This document shows, piece by piece, positions 11,001-19,901 of a stretch of DNA of 64,000 nucleotides. This stretch comes from Dryas octopetala (lineage: Eukaryota; Streptophyta; Magnoliopsida; Rosales; Rosaceae). A program made the translations under genes and the position numbers. Location: contig OY992838.1 in assembly GCA_963921425.1 (NCBI GenBank), positions 18,703,861-18,767,860 of the forward strand, read 5' to 3'. The notes under the pieces are model-generated. The model did not search any database, had not been told where the DNA came from, and saw only the letters and a list, made by a program, of their open reading frames with translations. How positions within the stretch are numbered: position 1 is the first letter of the stretch; every line of letters begins with the position of its first letter.

Positions 11001-12153
11001 TCGATTAGAGGAAGCCGATATGATCACTAGCATCCCCCTAAGTATCTCAGCACGACCTGATCATCTAATATGGCACTACACAAAGAATGGGCTATATAGT
11101 GTTAAAAGTGGATACTGGCTGGCGCTTGCTATGAGGCAGGAGGGCCAGGGCAGCGACACAGTGGCTAGGACGGCTCATGTAAACATCTGGAAAGACATTT
11201 GGGCTTTAAAAGTGCCTGGAAAAATTCAACATTTACTCTGGAGATGCAGCCATGAGACTATTCCATGCAACTATGCCCTCTACAGACGCACATTAATTCC
11301 TAATCCCAGGTGTATGCGGTGCGGGGAGACTATTGAGACTGCATTACATGCAATATGGAGGTGTCCTTTGGCTCAAAGACTTTGGCAACTCTCCGCTCTC
11401 GGCAATTTAATTGACTTGGACTTTGAGGGGCGCTTCGATGTATTCCTTCGGCATGCTATGATGGTGTTGACTGACAATGAGAAGAACCTTTTTGCTTTCT
11501 TATGCTGGGCCTCATGGAATGCACGGAATGACTGGGTGATTAATGGAATCCACGAAGATGCAGTAGGGCAGTATGATCGGATTCAGAAATTTGTGGAGGA
11601 CTACACAGTGGCAAACAATACAGAGGTTCTATTCCCTCAGGCTGCACCACCTCAAAATCGATGGGAGAAGCCAATGGAGGGTTGGTTCAAAATAAACACT
11701 GACGGAGGGATGAAGCCAAAGACCAGAGGGCGTGGACTTGGTGCTGTCATTAGGGATAGTGCAGGGCAACTTGTGATTGCTGCCACCAAATCTATTTTCG
11801 GTGGCTACTCGGCGGAGGAGACAGAGATAATGGCTGGGATTTTCGGGCTACAGCTGGCTCAAGATCTGCAGCTCACTCAGGTCATGTTGGAGATGGATTC
11901 CTCACAGGTGGTACAAAGAGTTAATCGGCAACTCCCCTCAATGGCAGCTGATGGGGTTATTATCGAGGATCTCAAGACTCTATTGGCGACTTTTGATCAC
12001 TCCATGTGTCAATTTCGTAGGCGTGAATCTAATAATGTCGCTCATTTATTAGCTCGTTTTGCTTTGTCTAACCTAGGGTGTTCCTTTTGGTTGGATGTGA
12101 ACTCGGGACCTTCTTGGCTCGAGCATGCTTTGTATGAGGATTCCTCTCATTAA
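8041..12153 (+). CDS. LINE ORF2 protein: endonuclease, reverse transcriptase, RNase H
   Basis: This 1370-residue protein nicks chromosomal DNA and copies the LINE RNA into the nick. The order is an APE-type endonuclease (about 1-230: ILSWNVRGL, METKM, IGDFNEI, PGSDHIPI), a reverse transcriptase (about 430-760: KLDMEKAYDRVEW, RGLRQGCPLSPYLF, FYADD near residue 688), a zinc-binding zf-RVT region (about 1010-1120, CMRCGETIETALHAIWRC), and a plant-type RNase H (about 1217-1347: INTDGG, AEETEIMAG, LEMDSS, NNVAHLLARFAL). All catalytic acidic residues looked for are present. One oddity is DFWPISL where plant L1s normally have DFRPISL. A CGG-to-TGG change fits decay of a methylated CpG and could weaken the enzyme. 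Translation probably depends on re-initiation at the ATGA overlap with ORF1. Confidence 0.95.
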   Translation: MRILSWNVRGLRQPRTFDSLRFVLRDKRPDVIFLMETKMTDKQMEKLPGRLGLKGGIRVERHGLGGGLIMLWKSGWNLKLLSSSTGHIDMQVESPNDYNLRLTGFYGHPSTAERRHSWELLRRLNGVGNGAWLVIGDFNEIVNASEKEGGRDKAEYQMRDFRTALMDCSLEEVPFRGTPFTWECSRNGAIFVRERLDRCVVNHALRAHYPHILTHHLEVPGSDHIPILTEVLTQEANRYNNRRSRRFYFEKMWCREASCEQLITDTWKGRVNNGEQTPAGVQLCAQKLQAWSRDFYSVRKREIKTLQDELGRVKMGLQNATSFAQQKDLERKLHNLLATEEDYWRQRSKIIWLKEGDKNTKFFHEQAKERGRRNLIKGLFNEHNDWIEQEERVGSMFCEYFNSLFSITGGIDIQRILNTVAPRVTSAMNARLMVPFTRADIEEALAQMYPTKSPGYDGMPALFYQRYWPVVGDDICNFCLNILNGTASVRGVHHTLIALIPKIEQPQYVTDFWPISLCTTLYKLVAKSLANRLKQVLPQVISDKQSAFVPGRHIMDNVMVAFETTHTIKHTSELEPPKMAIKLDMEKAYDRVEWNFLEAIMLRLGFHTSWVNKVMDCVTTASFSVLWRGAPLGHIVPKRGLRQGCPLSPYLFLFCGEGLTSLLCDAESTGDIIGVRAAPLAPPVSHLFYADDCIIFLHATPKASWVVSQILRVYEEVSGQKVNLRKSAICYSPGTDHLIKVITSQVLGIKITGCHEKYLGLPTEVGRKKKKLFQPIKDRIWKKLQGWKEKLLSKAGKEIMVKSVIQAMPTYYMSLFRMPNGVRKEITSLISRFWWGKRHMKQGIYWLKWEAICKPKKEGGLGFRDLECFNRALIAKQGWRLVQNPTSLMSQVLKGRYYPTGSFMEATIGTRPSLIWRSLIWARQLLERGLRWRIGDGMSVNIYEDKWLPQPTTFQIQSLPSLPTNMRVSRLITPERRWNSALIYDHFRLEEADMITSIPLSISARPDHLIWHYTKNGLYSVKSGYWLALAMRQEGQGSDTVARTAHVNIWKDIWALKVPGKIQHLLWRCSHETIPCNYALYRRTLIPNPRCMRCGETIETALHAIWRCPLAQRLWQLSALGNLIDLDFEGRFDVFLRHAMMVLTDNEKNLFAFLCWASWNARNDWVINGIHEDAVGQYDRIQKFVEDYTVANNTEVLFPQAAPPQNRWEKPMEGWFKINTDGGMKPKTRGRGLGAVIRDSAGQLVIAATKSIFGGYSAEETEIMAGIFGLQLAQDLQLTQVMLEMDSSQVVQRVNRQLPSMAADGVIIEDLKTLLATFDHSMCQFRRRESNNVAHLLARFALSNLGCSFWLDVNSGPSWLEHALYEDSSH

Positions 12154-12157
12154 TAAA
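12152..12157 (+). terminator. LINE polyadenylation signal overlapping the ORF2 stop
   Basis: AATAAA is formed by the last bases of the ORF2 stop codon plus the next four bases. It lies about 20 bp before the genomic A-tail, the spacing expected of a used poly(A) signal. The 3' UTR is therefore unusually short. Confidence 0.6.
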
Positions 12158-12201
12158 AATTCAAAGCAATTTCTACAAAAAAAAGCTAACATTGTGGGAA
12201 A

Positions 12202-12211
12202 GAGAGAGAGA

Positions 12212-12244
<33 letters not shown>

Positions 12245-12590
12245 CTAAGGGAAAATTTCTAAGTCAATCCATTCATAATCCAAAGGGTCAATTCCATGTT
12301 GATGCATCTAGTTCATCTAATACGTATGAGCATATCAAGTCAATCACAACCCTTAGGTCAGGTCAGCAAATTGATAATAAGGTTTAAATGCCCAATTTGG
12401 AAAAAGAAAATGACAAAAAATGAAACAAATGAATTAGGTGACCTAGAGTCTAATGTTGATCATAAGGTCAAGTCAAAGGAAAAAAAGCCTTTAATTGTTG
12501 ATTCTTCTCCAACTCTTGTGTCCAAAGCCTCATTTCCTCATAGATTGACTAAGACAAAGAAAAATGCATAATTTAATGACAGCCTAGAAG
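12202..12590 (+). pseudogene. Athila-like gag, 3' remainder
   Basis: After the LINE's second target duplication, Athila gag resumes. It first runs through an expanded (GA)n tract (12202-12245) that the second copy shows only as a short pyrimidine run near 56140. The protein then continues in broken frames. The block at 12296-12571 aligns in reverse with 55780-56090 of the second copy (shared MLMHLVH and the ILKKKMMK-like stretch). Confidence 0.75.
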
Positions 12591-13378
12591 TGTTCAAGAA
12601 AGTCTATATCAGTATTCCCTTCTTAGATGTCATCAAACAAGTGTCTTCTTATGCCAAATTCTTGAAAGACCTTTGCACCATAAAAAGGAGAATCAACGTT
12701 CCAAAGCAAGCCTTTCTCACCGAACAAGTTAGTTCAATTATCGAGCATCGAATTCCGGTTAAGTACAAGGATCCTGATTTTCATACCATTGCATGCATGA
12801 TAGGAACTCATTATCTAGGAAGAGCATTACTAGATTTAGGAGCAAACGTGAACATTTTACCATACTTGGTTTATATGCCACTTGGCTTAAGAGAGATGAA
12901 ACCAACTTTGGTGACTCTCTCTCTAGCGGATAGGTCGATTAAAATTCCTAGAGGAATGGTGGAAGATGTCTTGGTCAAAGTGAATGAATATTACTTCCCT
13001 GTGGATTTCATTGTTCTAGACATCCAACCTATGACCAATGCTTGTGATTAAATTCAGGTAATTTTAGGACGTCCATTCCTTGCCACAGCAAATGCACAAA
13101 TTAATTGTAGGAATGAGGTCATGAATTTGTCGTCTGGGAACTTAACTATAGATCTTAATACTTTTAACAAAAGTTACCAACCACAAGAGGGTGAGGATAT
13201 CATTTGTGAGGTTAATTTAATCAAACAAATAGTGGTAGACTCTTTCCATAGGGATAGTGTTGAGGACCTACTAAAAGCATGTTTAGCCCACTTTGATTGT
13301 GACTTTAATCTTAATGAAGCCATAGAAGAAGTCAATGCACTCTTGGATTCCACACTCATCATGAACACCACCAATTGA
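12590..13378 (+). pseudogene. Athila-like protease region
   Basis: This is the retroviral-type aspartic protease that would cut the polyprotein. The active-site loop is visible as LLDLGANVNILPY near 12830-12865, followed by VTLSLADRSIKIPRG, VEDVLVKVNEYYFPVDFIVLD, and then, after an in-frame stop at 13049, the block LGRPFLATANAQINCRN. A second open segment (13121-13378) carries the linker between protease and reverse transcriptase. The catalytic DLGA is kept, but the stops make the whole a pseudogene. Confidence 0.8.
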
Positions 13379-14450
13379 AAATCAAGGATAAAACCTCTTC
13401 CTTTTTCCAAAAATCCTCCACTTCCTTGCACCGTTGAGCCACCCAAGCTAGATCTCAAACCTTTACCTGATAACCTCAAGTATGTGTCTTTAAGATCTTC
13501 TAATACCTTGCTCGTGATCATAGCTTTCGATTTAGATGTTGAGCAAGAATGTAAGCTTGTGAAAGTTTTGAGGGAACATAAGGCAACCATAGGTTGGTCT
13601 ATTGCTGACATCAAAGGCATTACTCCATCCATTGTCATGCATAGGATCCACTTAGAGGACAATACTAAGACTTCTCATGAGCCCTAAAGACGTTTAAATC
13701 CTGCCATGAAGGAAGTAGTGAGGCATGAGGTTTTAAAATTGTTGGATATTGGTGTCATTTACCCCATTTTCAATAGTCATTGGGTAAGTCCTGTCCAAGT
13801 TGTTCCAAAAACATTTGGCATCACCGTTGTAAAGAATGATGACAATGAATTGATTCCCTTGTGAGTGCAAACCAGTTGGCGTGTGTGCATAGATTATAGG
13901 AAATTGAACGTGGTCGGTCACTAGGAAAGACCACTTCCCTCTTCCTTTCATTGACCAAATACTTGAGAGATTAGCCGATCATGCTTATTATTGTTTCTTT
14001 GGCGGTTATTTAGGTTATAACCAAATCCTCATTGCACCCAAGGACCAACAAAAAACCACCTTCACTCTCTTATTTGGTACTTTTGCTTACTGTTGCATGC
14101 TCTTTGGGTTATGTAATGCACCCGCCACTTTTCAAAGGTGCATGATTTCCATTTTTTCTGACATGGTAGAGTGATTCCTTGAGGTTTGTATGATGATTTC
14201 TTCGTCTTTGGATCTTCTGTTGATGAATGCTTGCATCACCTTTCATTGGTCTTAATTCGTTGCAAAGAGAAAAATCTTGTTTTAAATTGGGAAAAATCAC
14301 TTCATGGTCAAAAAAGGTATTGTATTAGGGCATATCATTTCTTATAAGTGAATTGAGGTTGATAAGGCTAAAGTTGATTTAATTTCTAATTTTCTACCTC
14401 CACTGTTAAGAAAATTAAATTATTCTTAGGACACGCCGGTTTTTATCGAA
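13379..14450 (+). pseudogene. Athila-like reverse transcriptase, degraded
   Basis: The reverse transcriptase homology runs from LNPAMKEVVRHEVLKLLD (about 13693) through VCIDYRKLN (about 13885) to GHAGFYRRFIKDFSK (about 14430). The catalytic box that should read as an aromatic-MDD motif, near 14185-14200, is destroyed by a small indel. Numerous stops and shifts occur elsewhere, so the enzyme is dead. The same gene region occurs again, also broken, at 15812-16157 and 22748 onward. Confidence 0.85.
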
Positions 14451-15548
14451 GATTCATCAAAGATTTTAGCAAAATTTCACGTCCCTTGTGCAATTTACTT
14501 GCCAAGGATTCCTTATTTGTCTTTGATGATGATTGTGTTCGTGCCTTTGATAAACATAAGTCTTTGTTGACCTCCGATCCCATCATTTGACCTCCCTGTA
14601 GAGTGAGCCCTTTGAGATTATGTGTGATGCATCCAATTACGCCGTAGGTGTCGTTTTGGGACAACGAGTTGGTAGGTTGCCCCATGTCATTTGCTATGTA
14701 AGCAAGACCTTCACTGATGCTCAACTCAACTATTCTACCACTGAAAAAGAACTGTTGGCGGTTGTCTTTGCATTAGACAAGTTTAATTAGGTCTTATCTT
14801 TTAGACACTAAGGTTATTGTTTATTCCGATCATGCGGCTTTGAAATATCTTTTGTCTAAAAAAGATGCTAAACCCCGCCTAATTCGTTGGATCCTTTTGC
14901 TCCAAAAATTTGACATTGAAATCCGTGACAAAAAAAAGTCCGAAAATGTGGTTGTCAACCATCTTTCTAGGTTGATTGTTGAGTCATGTGAGGAGTCCAT
15001 TCCCATCTAAGACATTTCCCGATGAGCAACTTATGCATGTTTCCCAAACACCATGGTATGCGGATATTGTGAATTTTTTTGTCACTAATGAAATGCCTTC
15101 CCATTGGACCAAGCAAGATAGATCTAATTTTCTAACTATGGTCAAGCATTATTTTTGGGGATGATCCTTACTTGTATAAATATTGTCCCGATCAAATCAT
15201 TAGCAGATGTGTCCCAAATAATGAGCAATCCAATATCATTTCCTTTTGCCATGACCATGCTTGTGGAAGCTACTTTAGTGCTAAGAAAACCGCCGCCAAG
15301 ATCCTTCAAAGTGCTTTCTATTAGCCTTCCCTTTTCCATGATACCTATGTGTATTGCCAATCTTGTGAGAGATGCCAGAAGTTAGGGAATCTCACTAGGA
15401 GAAACATGATGCCTTTAAACTCAATCATTGTTGTAGAAATCTTTGATGTTTAGGGCATTGATTTTATGAGATATTTTTCTAATTCCTTTGACAATTTATA
15501 CATACTTGTGGGTGTGGATTACATGTCCAAGTGGGTAGAAGCCATTAT
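14451..15548 (+). pseudogene. Athila-like RNase H and integrase N-terminal part
   Basis: The RNase H block (FEIMCDASNYAVGVVLG, near 14605-14660, then [18 protein letters not shown] and a histidine-bearing [11 protein letters not shown]) leads to the integrase zinc-finger region (about 15030-15390) and the start of the catalytic core. Homology stops abruptly at about 15548, after the codons for the KWVEAI-like motif, where a MITE scrap begins. Frames change repeatedly. Confidence 0.8.
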
Positions 15549-15811
15549 TGTAATTTCTGAGATTAATTTGGTAATAATTGAAATTGGGTGAAGAAAGAGC
15601 GGAAGGAAAATGAACAATCAAGTTCTATGTTTTCTATCTGTATCCCGTGTTTTTCAAATACGGTAGAAACGTCTATGACATGTTTTAAAAATTTACTCAT
15701 AGAATTGGATTTGTATTCTAAAAATGATACCCCTTGCATTCTATAAGTATTTTTGAATTTGAAAAACAGAAAAATGTTTTGCAAAATGTAACCAAACGGA
15801 TCCTAAGCTTT
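15549..15811. mobile_element. MITE fragment, probably hAT-like
   Basis: The right end, read on the minus strand, starts GGATCCGTTTGGTTACATTT, a terminal motif common in plant hAT and Harbinger MITEs. The rest is AT-rich non-coding sequence. No matching left terminal repeat is visible, so it is truncated or recombined. It lies exactly between two Athila pol segments. Confidence 0.45.
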
Positions 15812-16157
15812 TGGAAGTTTTGAAGGAACATAAAGAAGACATAGGTTGGTCTATAGCTGACATCAAAGGTTTTTCTCCATCCATTGTCATGCATAGGATC
15901 CACAACACTAAGACTTCCCTTGTGTCCTAAAGACGTCTAAATCCTGCCATGAAGGAAGTAGAAAGGAGTGAGGTTTTAAAATTGTTGGATGTAGGTGTCA
16001 TTTACCCCATTTTCGATAATCATTGGATGAGTCATGTCCAAGTTGTCCCTAAGAAGTCTAGGATCACCGTTGTGAAGAATGATGACAATGAATTGATTCT
16101 CATGTGAGTGCAAACCGGTTGACGTGTGTGCATAGATAAAGGAAATTGAACACCATC
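15812..16157 (+). pseudogene. Second Athila-like pol copy: linker and RT start
   Basis: This repeats 13540-13915 of copy 1 (the VLKEHKEDIGWSIADIKG-type linker, NPAMKEV, VIYPIF, VKNDDNELI, CID) with many substitutions and one short deletion, so it is a separate copy and not a continuation. It is cut at 16157 by chromovirus LTR sequence, and the homologous pol resumes at about 22748. About 450 bp of RT core is missing between the two parts. Confidence 0.8.
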
Positions 16158-19147
16158 TGTAACGCCCCGAACCTCGGGCCTATAAACAATCTGAAAACCT
16201 TGTCATTTAACCCTTTTTCAAAGAATGAGTCATGCACTTAATATAATAAATAAATACGTTAAATAAATCAGAGTGTGAGCCCAAAACATTTATGTAAATT
16301 CACTGTATAAAATCAGTTAAATCAAATTAAAATGGGTCTCACTGCCTCGTCTTCTCCTCACTGCCTCCTCAGCCTGCTTAACCTGCAAAACACCAATAAC
16401 CACACTGCACCATATCCATGGTACACCGGGTCATTCAAACAAACAACCCGGTAAACTCACTAGAGCTCGTATGAGTGAAATGACTTAAACAATAATCCTC
16501 AAATTATCCTTCAATTTTCATACTTAATAATAATCCACAATAAACCTTATAATTACTCAATCACAATATAAATTTATAACCAATCATCCAAGTATCAATA
16601 TAAAACATAATTCCTCAAATTCACATCAAAGCCCACTAATAATATTAATAATCATTCTGCAATTCAATTGCCTAATCGTCAACTATTAACCTCAACCTCA
16701 AATCATTCCCGTCTTAATTTAATAACCTCAATGCATAATCATCCTCATTTCCATTCTCCAACATTCAAGCCTAGACTTACCAAGTCCTAGTCAAATCAAG
16801 TCCTAGCAAACAAATGCACACAAGAAATCCAATAGTTAAACTAACTAATTTCACTCACAGTCTAACCACGCGAAAAGACCGAAATGCCCTTTTTCGCTCA
16901 TTTGCTCAGATATCAAATTCGGCAGCATAACGACATCGAGAATGAGATTTTCTGAGCCCGTGCACCTGTTAAGACCAGACAACCAACAAATTCACAAACC
17001 AGAAATACAAATAAGCCACTGTGTTAGTTTCTAGGATTTGTTATATTGGCTATTTTCCTTGTCAAAACAATTGTATTTATTTGTATTTAATCACTCACAA
17101 GCTTTAGGCTAGATTAAGGACAAGTTCAGCTGCATTGAAGAAGTCAAGAATGAACAAAGACACAAGGTATACTACACTTCATTCATTTCATGAAATTAAT
17201 AGTTTTTTGTCTATTTGACTAGTCATTCACTGATCATAAAGAACAATGTTTTTCACGTACAGTGGTTGATACTTAAGTCACAGTCACTACAGTGGGGCCA
17301 TTTCGGGTTTTACTTTTACAGCCCATTTCTTTGAAAGCCCATGTTCTGTTTTTTACTAAACATGCATGTGCATTGCACATGGCTTGGTTCCCCTACTGTA
17401 TCAATCAGATCTGATTGCTCCTTTGCCATTCACGCCACACACCTTCACACATCAGCACTATTCATCATCTTCCCCATTTCTGATTTTTGCAAAATAAAGC
17501 AAAATTCCTTTTTACAGCTCCTCATTCCTATCCTTAGTAATACTAGGATACCCCTCTAGGACAAAGAGAATATGCCCCTCATTCGTCTCTTGTGGACAGC
17601 CATTGATTGGCTTCACGTGGCTCGGGCAAACATGAAAGTTGCGTGGGTGTGTACGGGTATAAGGTGCATTCTGTTCAGATTTTTTTGCTGGGCGTATGAG
17701 CATTTTGGGTATGTATTTTTCGGGTTTCATGCCTGGGTATTTTTGAGGTTAAGTGCTCATCTTTAACATTTTCAGAAAATGGTCTTTTAATTCTTGAAAA
17801 ATCAAAAAGATTTTCTGAACTTGTTTTTTTGTTTCATCTAAAATTCTAAATGGGTTTGAGTGTTTAAATCTTCTTATACATTCTTCAAACACATTCATTT
17901 TAGATTTTAGTTGAAGGATTCAATATCAACCTTTTCATGCCTATAGTTTGAGAAGGTTGATCTTTGTTTTAGAATCCCACATTGGCATATCATGTTCATG
18001 CATTGATGAATCTACTGGGCTTGGTGCGAATTGGTGCCATGGGTTGATGAGCTTGGAGTGGAGCTGCCTTCTTCATGAATGACCGATTGCCTTGCTTATG
18101 GAAGTTGCACAAAGGGGTAAGAAAGCTGCCACTTAGTCTAGGACTTAGTGATTGAGCTTGTGTGCTGTGTGCTCCCTTTGTATTGAACTTCTTATTTAGT
18201 GGATTGCCTGGTCAGCTGGATAGACCCCCAGTTTTTACCCTTTGTGGTTTTTCTGGGTGAACATCTTGTGTGCATTTGTCTTTCCTGTTTGTGTTGTTAT
18301 GCTTACTGACTCACTCAACTTTTAAACACAAATCTGTACTGTAGCTATATGCTTGAAATTGATATATGCCTTATATAACTGTCTAGCTAATCACACACCA
18401 CTGTAGTTGTGGATAACACTGGGATGCCTACTGTGATGGGTCCTCTGAGTGTATAGGATGTCACTTGATCCTTGGTGTGTTTGATTTGTGTTGTTTACAG
18501 AAATGATTTTTGGTTTTTAGAAGTCAATCTGGAGTTTCATATTTTCGTTACTGAACCGTCTGAGTTGTGTTTGTTTGACTAGTTCGTGAGTGATCACATA
18601 AACCAAAAATTGGGGTCCGATCACTGAAAGTGAAATTAATCAAGTTTATTAAGTGAACAGATCACCTAAATTAAACTTTTACACTGATTTACCGAAACGA
18701 GCGGCCGCCACCACACACGATGGCTGCCCAGCCCCCAAACAACACAGAAAATGCCACAAAACTCACCGCCGGACCAGGAAAGGCTTCTGGTGGTTTCGAA
18801 GAGGCATACCGACGAAGAAGACCACCCAAATCCCCGCCACACAAGGCAGAGCTACAGTGCACGTGGCTGCAAAACGATGATTTTGAAATGGATTCGTAAT
18901 TGGCTAAATCCTCCAACACAGAACTGAAGAGCATGAAGAGAGGAGCCAAATCGATACCTGGGTCGAAGCCAAATGTTGCCGGAAACGCTCGAACTCGCCG
19001 AAACAGTCGTCGGCCAGAAATCTTTCGATCTGCCGCCGTGGGAGGTCGCCGGAGCTAGGGAAGCACATGGACAGACTCGCCGTGACGAGAGGAAGACAAC
19101 CCAGGTGATGGGAGGTTGCGTCGTCGCCGGGAAAACGAGATCGCCGG
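16158..19147 (-). repeat. Chromovirus-like LTR, truncated and interrupted (LTR A)
   Basis: It begins TGTAACGCCCCGAACC and matches the solo LTRs at 26414-28284 and 36261-38142 almost from end to end. Conserved blocks are TCACTGCCTCCTCAGCCTG, TGGTACACCGGGTCATTC, and the GC-rich GCCGCCGTGGGAGGTCGCCGG segment. By comparison with the plus-strand LTR at 19902 its true orientation is minus. It is interrupted by 17022-18681. It stops at about 19147, roughly 560 bp short of the full family length. Confidence 0.8.
17022..18681. mobile_element. Unclassified 1.66 kb insertion, possibly a solo LTR
   Basis: The related LTRs B and C are continuous at this site, so this is an insertion. It is bracketed by CACTG at 17017-17021 and 18682-18686, a possible 5-bp target duplication. 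It starts TGTTAG, as LTRs do, but the inferred right end (CTTTTA) lacks the usual CA. It has no coding domain; small open frames at 17341-17766 are not recognisable. A solo LTR of an unknown copia or gypsy family is my best guess. Confidence 0.55.
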
Positions 19148-19318
19148 TACGTCTATATTTCAGCTTTGACTCGTGCACTTCAAGAATAATTTTTGATCAG
19201 TACATAAGGAGTTGAGATCGTGAAGTACTTGGGTGTTTGAGTTTAGTAAAAAAATTTCGAGGTTATGAGCAGGGGGTATTTAGAGTACTATTTGATGCAT
19301 TTATAGATCAAAGGGTTA

Positions 19319-19348
19319 ATCAGAGTGGCGCAGCGGAAGCGTAGTGGT
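19319..19348 (+). other. 5' half of initiator tRNA-Met embedded in retroelement remnant
   Basis: The 30 bases starting ATCAGAGTGGCGCAGCGG match about 28 of the first 30 bases of plant initiator tRNA-Met as I know it, in the sense direction, stopping before the anticodon. The first seven (ATCAGAG) are also what a chromovirus primer-binding site would share, because they pair with the tRNA 3' end. The match then continues into the D-arm, which a primer site would not. There is no T-arm or B box downstream, so it is neither a tRNA gene nor an obvious SINE. Confidence 0.6.
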
Positions 19349-19888
19349 GTACGGTCTAGCCATACGAGTAGAGGTGGAGAACAACAGAGAGATCAACCAA
19401 GACGCCCTAGAGCCCAGGGCAGAGTCCTCGTCATGACGCAGCAGGACGCTTTGGCTTCACCGGATGTCATCATGGGTACATTATCTAATTTTGAGCATGA
19501 TACGATTTTTTCGATAGACTTCAGGACACACACACACACTCTAGTTTGGCACGTATTCTCGTTTTGAATGTCGATAAGAGATAAACTTTCTCGATTGGTG
19601 GGTTAGAGTGGTTTTCAAATGATTTAAAGGTTTTAAATGGATTTATTTCGTAATGGTTTTATTCTTGAAAACTTTATCTAGGGTTTGGCGTTCTATCACA
19701 TTTTCAAGTTTTTATTTTTAAGGCTTACTTAATTTATTTATCTCGAACGGAAGAAAATGCCAAAAATTCACACATGTTTTAACTTATGGTTCCTGAAATG
19801 AGGTTTGATTTGATGGGTGATGAGAAGTTGCAACTACAATTCACTTAAATTTAAGTTTTCTACTAAATTTCGAGGACGAAATTTTTTT

Positions 19889-19900
19889 AAGGGGGGAAGG
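19889..19900 (+). other. Polypurine tract
   Basis: AAGGGGGGAAGG lies immediately before the TGTAACG start of LTR D. This is the plus-strand primer site of an LTR retrotransposon and fixes LTR D as a 3' LTR on the plus strand. Confidence 0.8.
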
Positions 19901-19901
19901 T

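Larger units (their letters stand above)
6286..12183 (+). mobile_element. Full-length L1-type LINE retrotransposon
   Basis: This 5.9 kb non-LTR element is flanked by an 18-bp direct repeat, AGCTAACATTGTGGGAAA, at 6268-6285 and 12184-12201. That sequence occurs once at the same place in Athila gag, so it is a target-site duplication made by target-primed reverse transcription. The order is: about 208 bp of 5' UTR, ORF1 (6494-8044), ORF2 (8041-12153), a roughly 30-bp 3' UTR, and a short A-tail (12176-12183). The intact ends, perfect duplication and two uninterrupted ORFs mark it as young compared with its host element. The short A-tail and one doubtful RT residue (see ORF2) leave its activity uncertain. 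Confidence 0.95.
19148..19901 (+). mobile_element. Deleted chromovirus internal region
   Basis: This short remnant lies between truncated LTR A and the plus-strand LTR D. Around 19410-19500 it encodes RPRAQGRVLVMTQQDA and then SPDVIMGTL, the segment that in Tekay/Del chromoviruses joins the gag zinc knuckle to the protease. Nearly all of gag and pol is missing. The end carries TTTCGAGGACGAAATTT and a polypurine tract, the usual 3' border of this lineage. The lineage call rests on these two short motifs. Confidence 0.6.

Noticed and set aside
331..15548. Reading copies at 331-15548 and 15812-31860 as one Athila element
   Set aside because: The RT linker (13540 and 15812) and the RT end to integrase (14390 and 22748) each occur twice, so two copies are needed.
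19319..19400. A functional initiator tRNA gene or SINE
   Set aside because: Only the 5' half is present. There is no anticodon arm, T-arm or B box.
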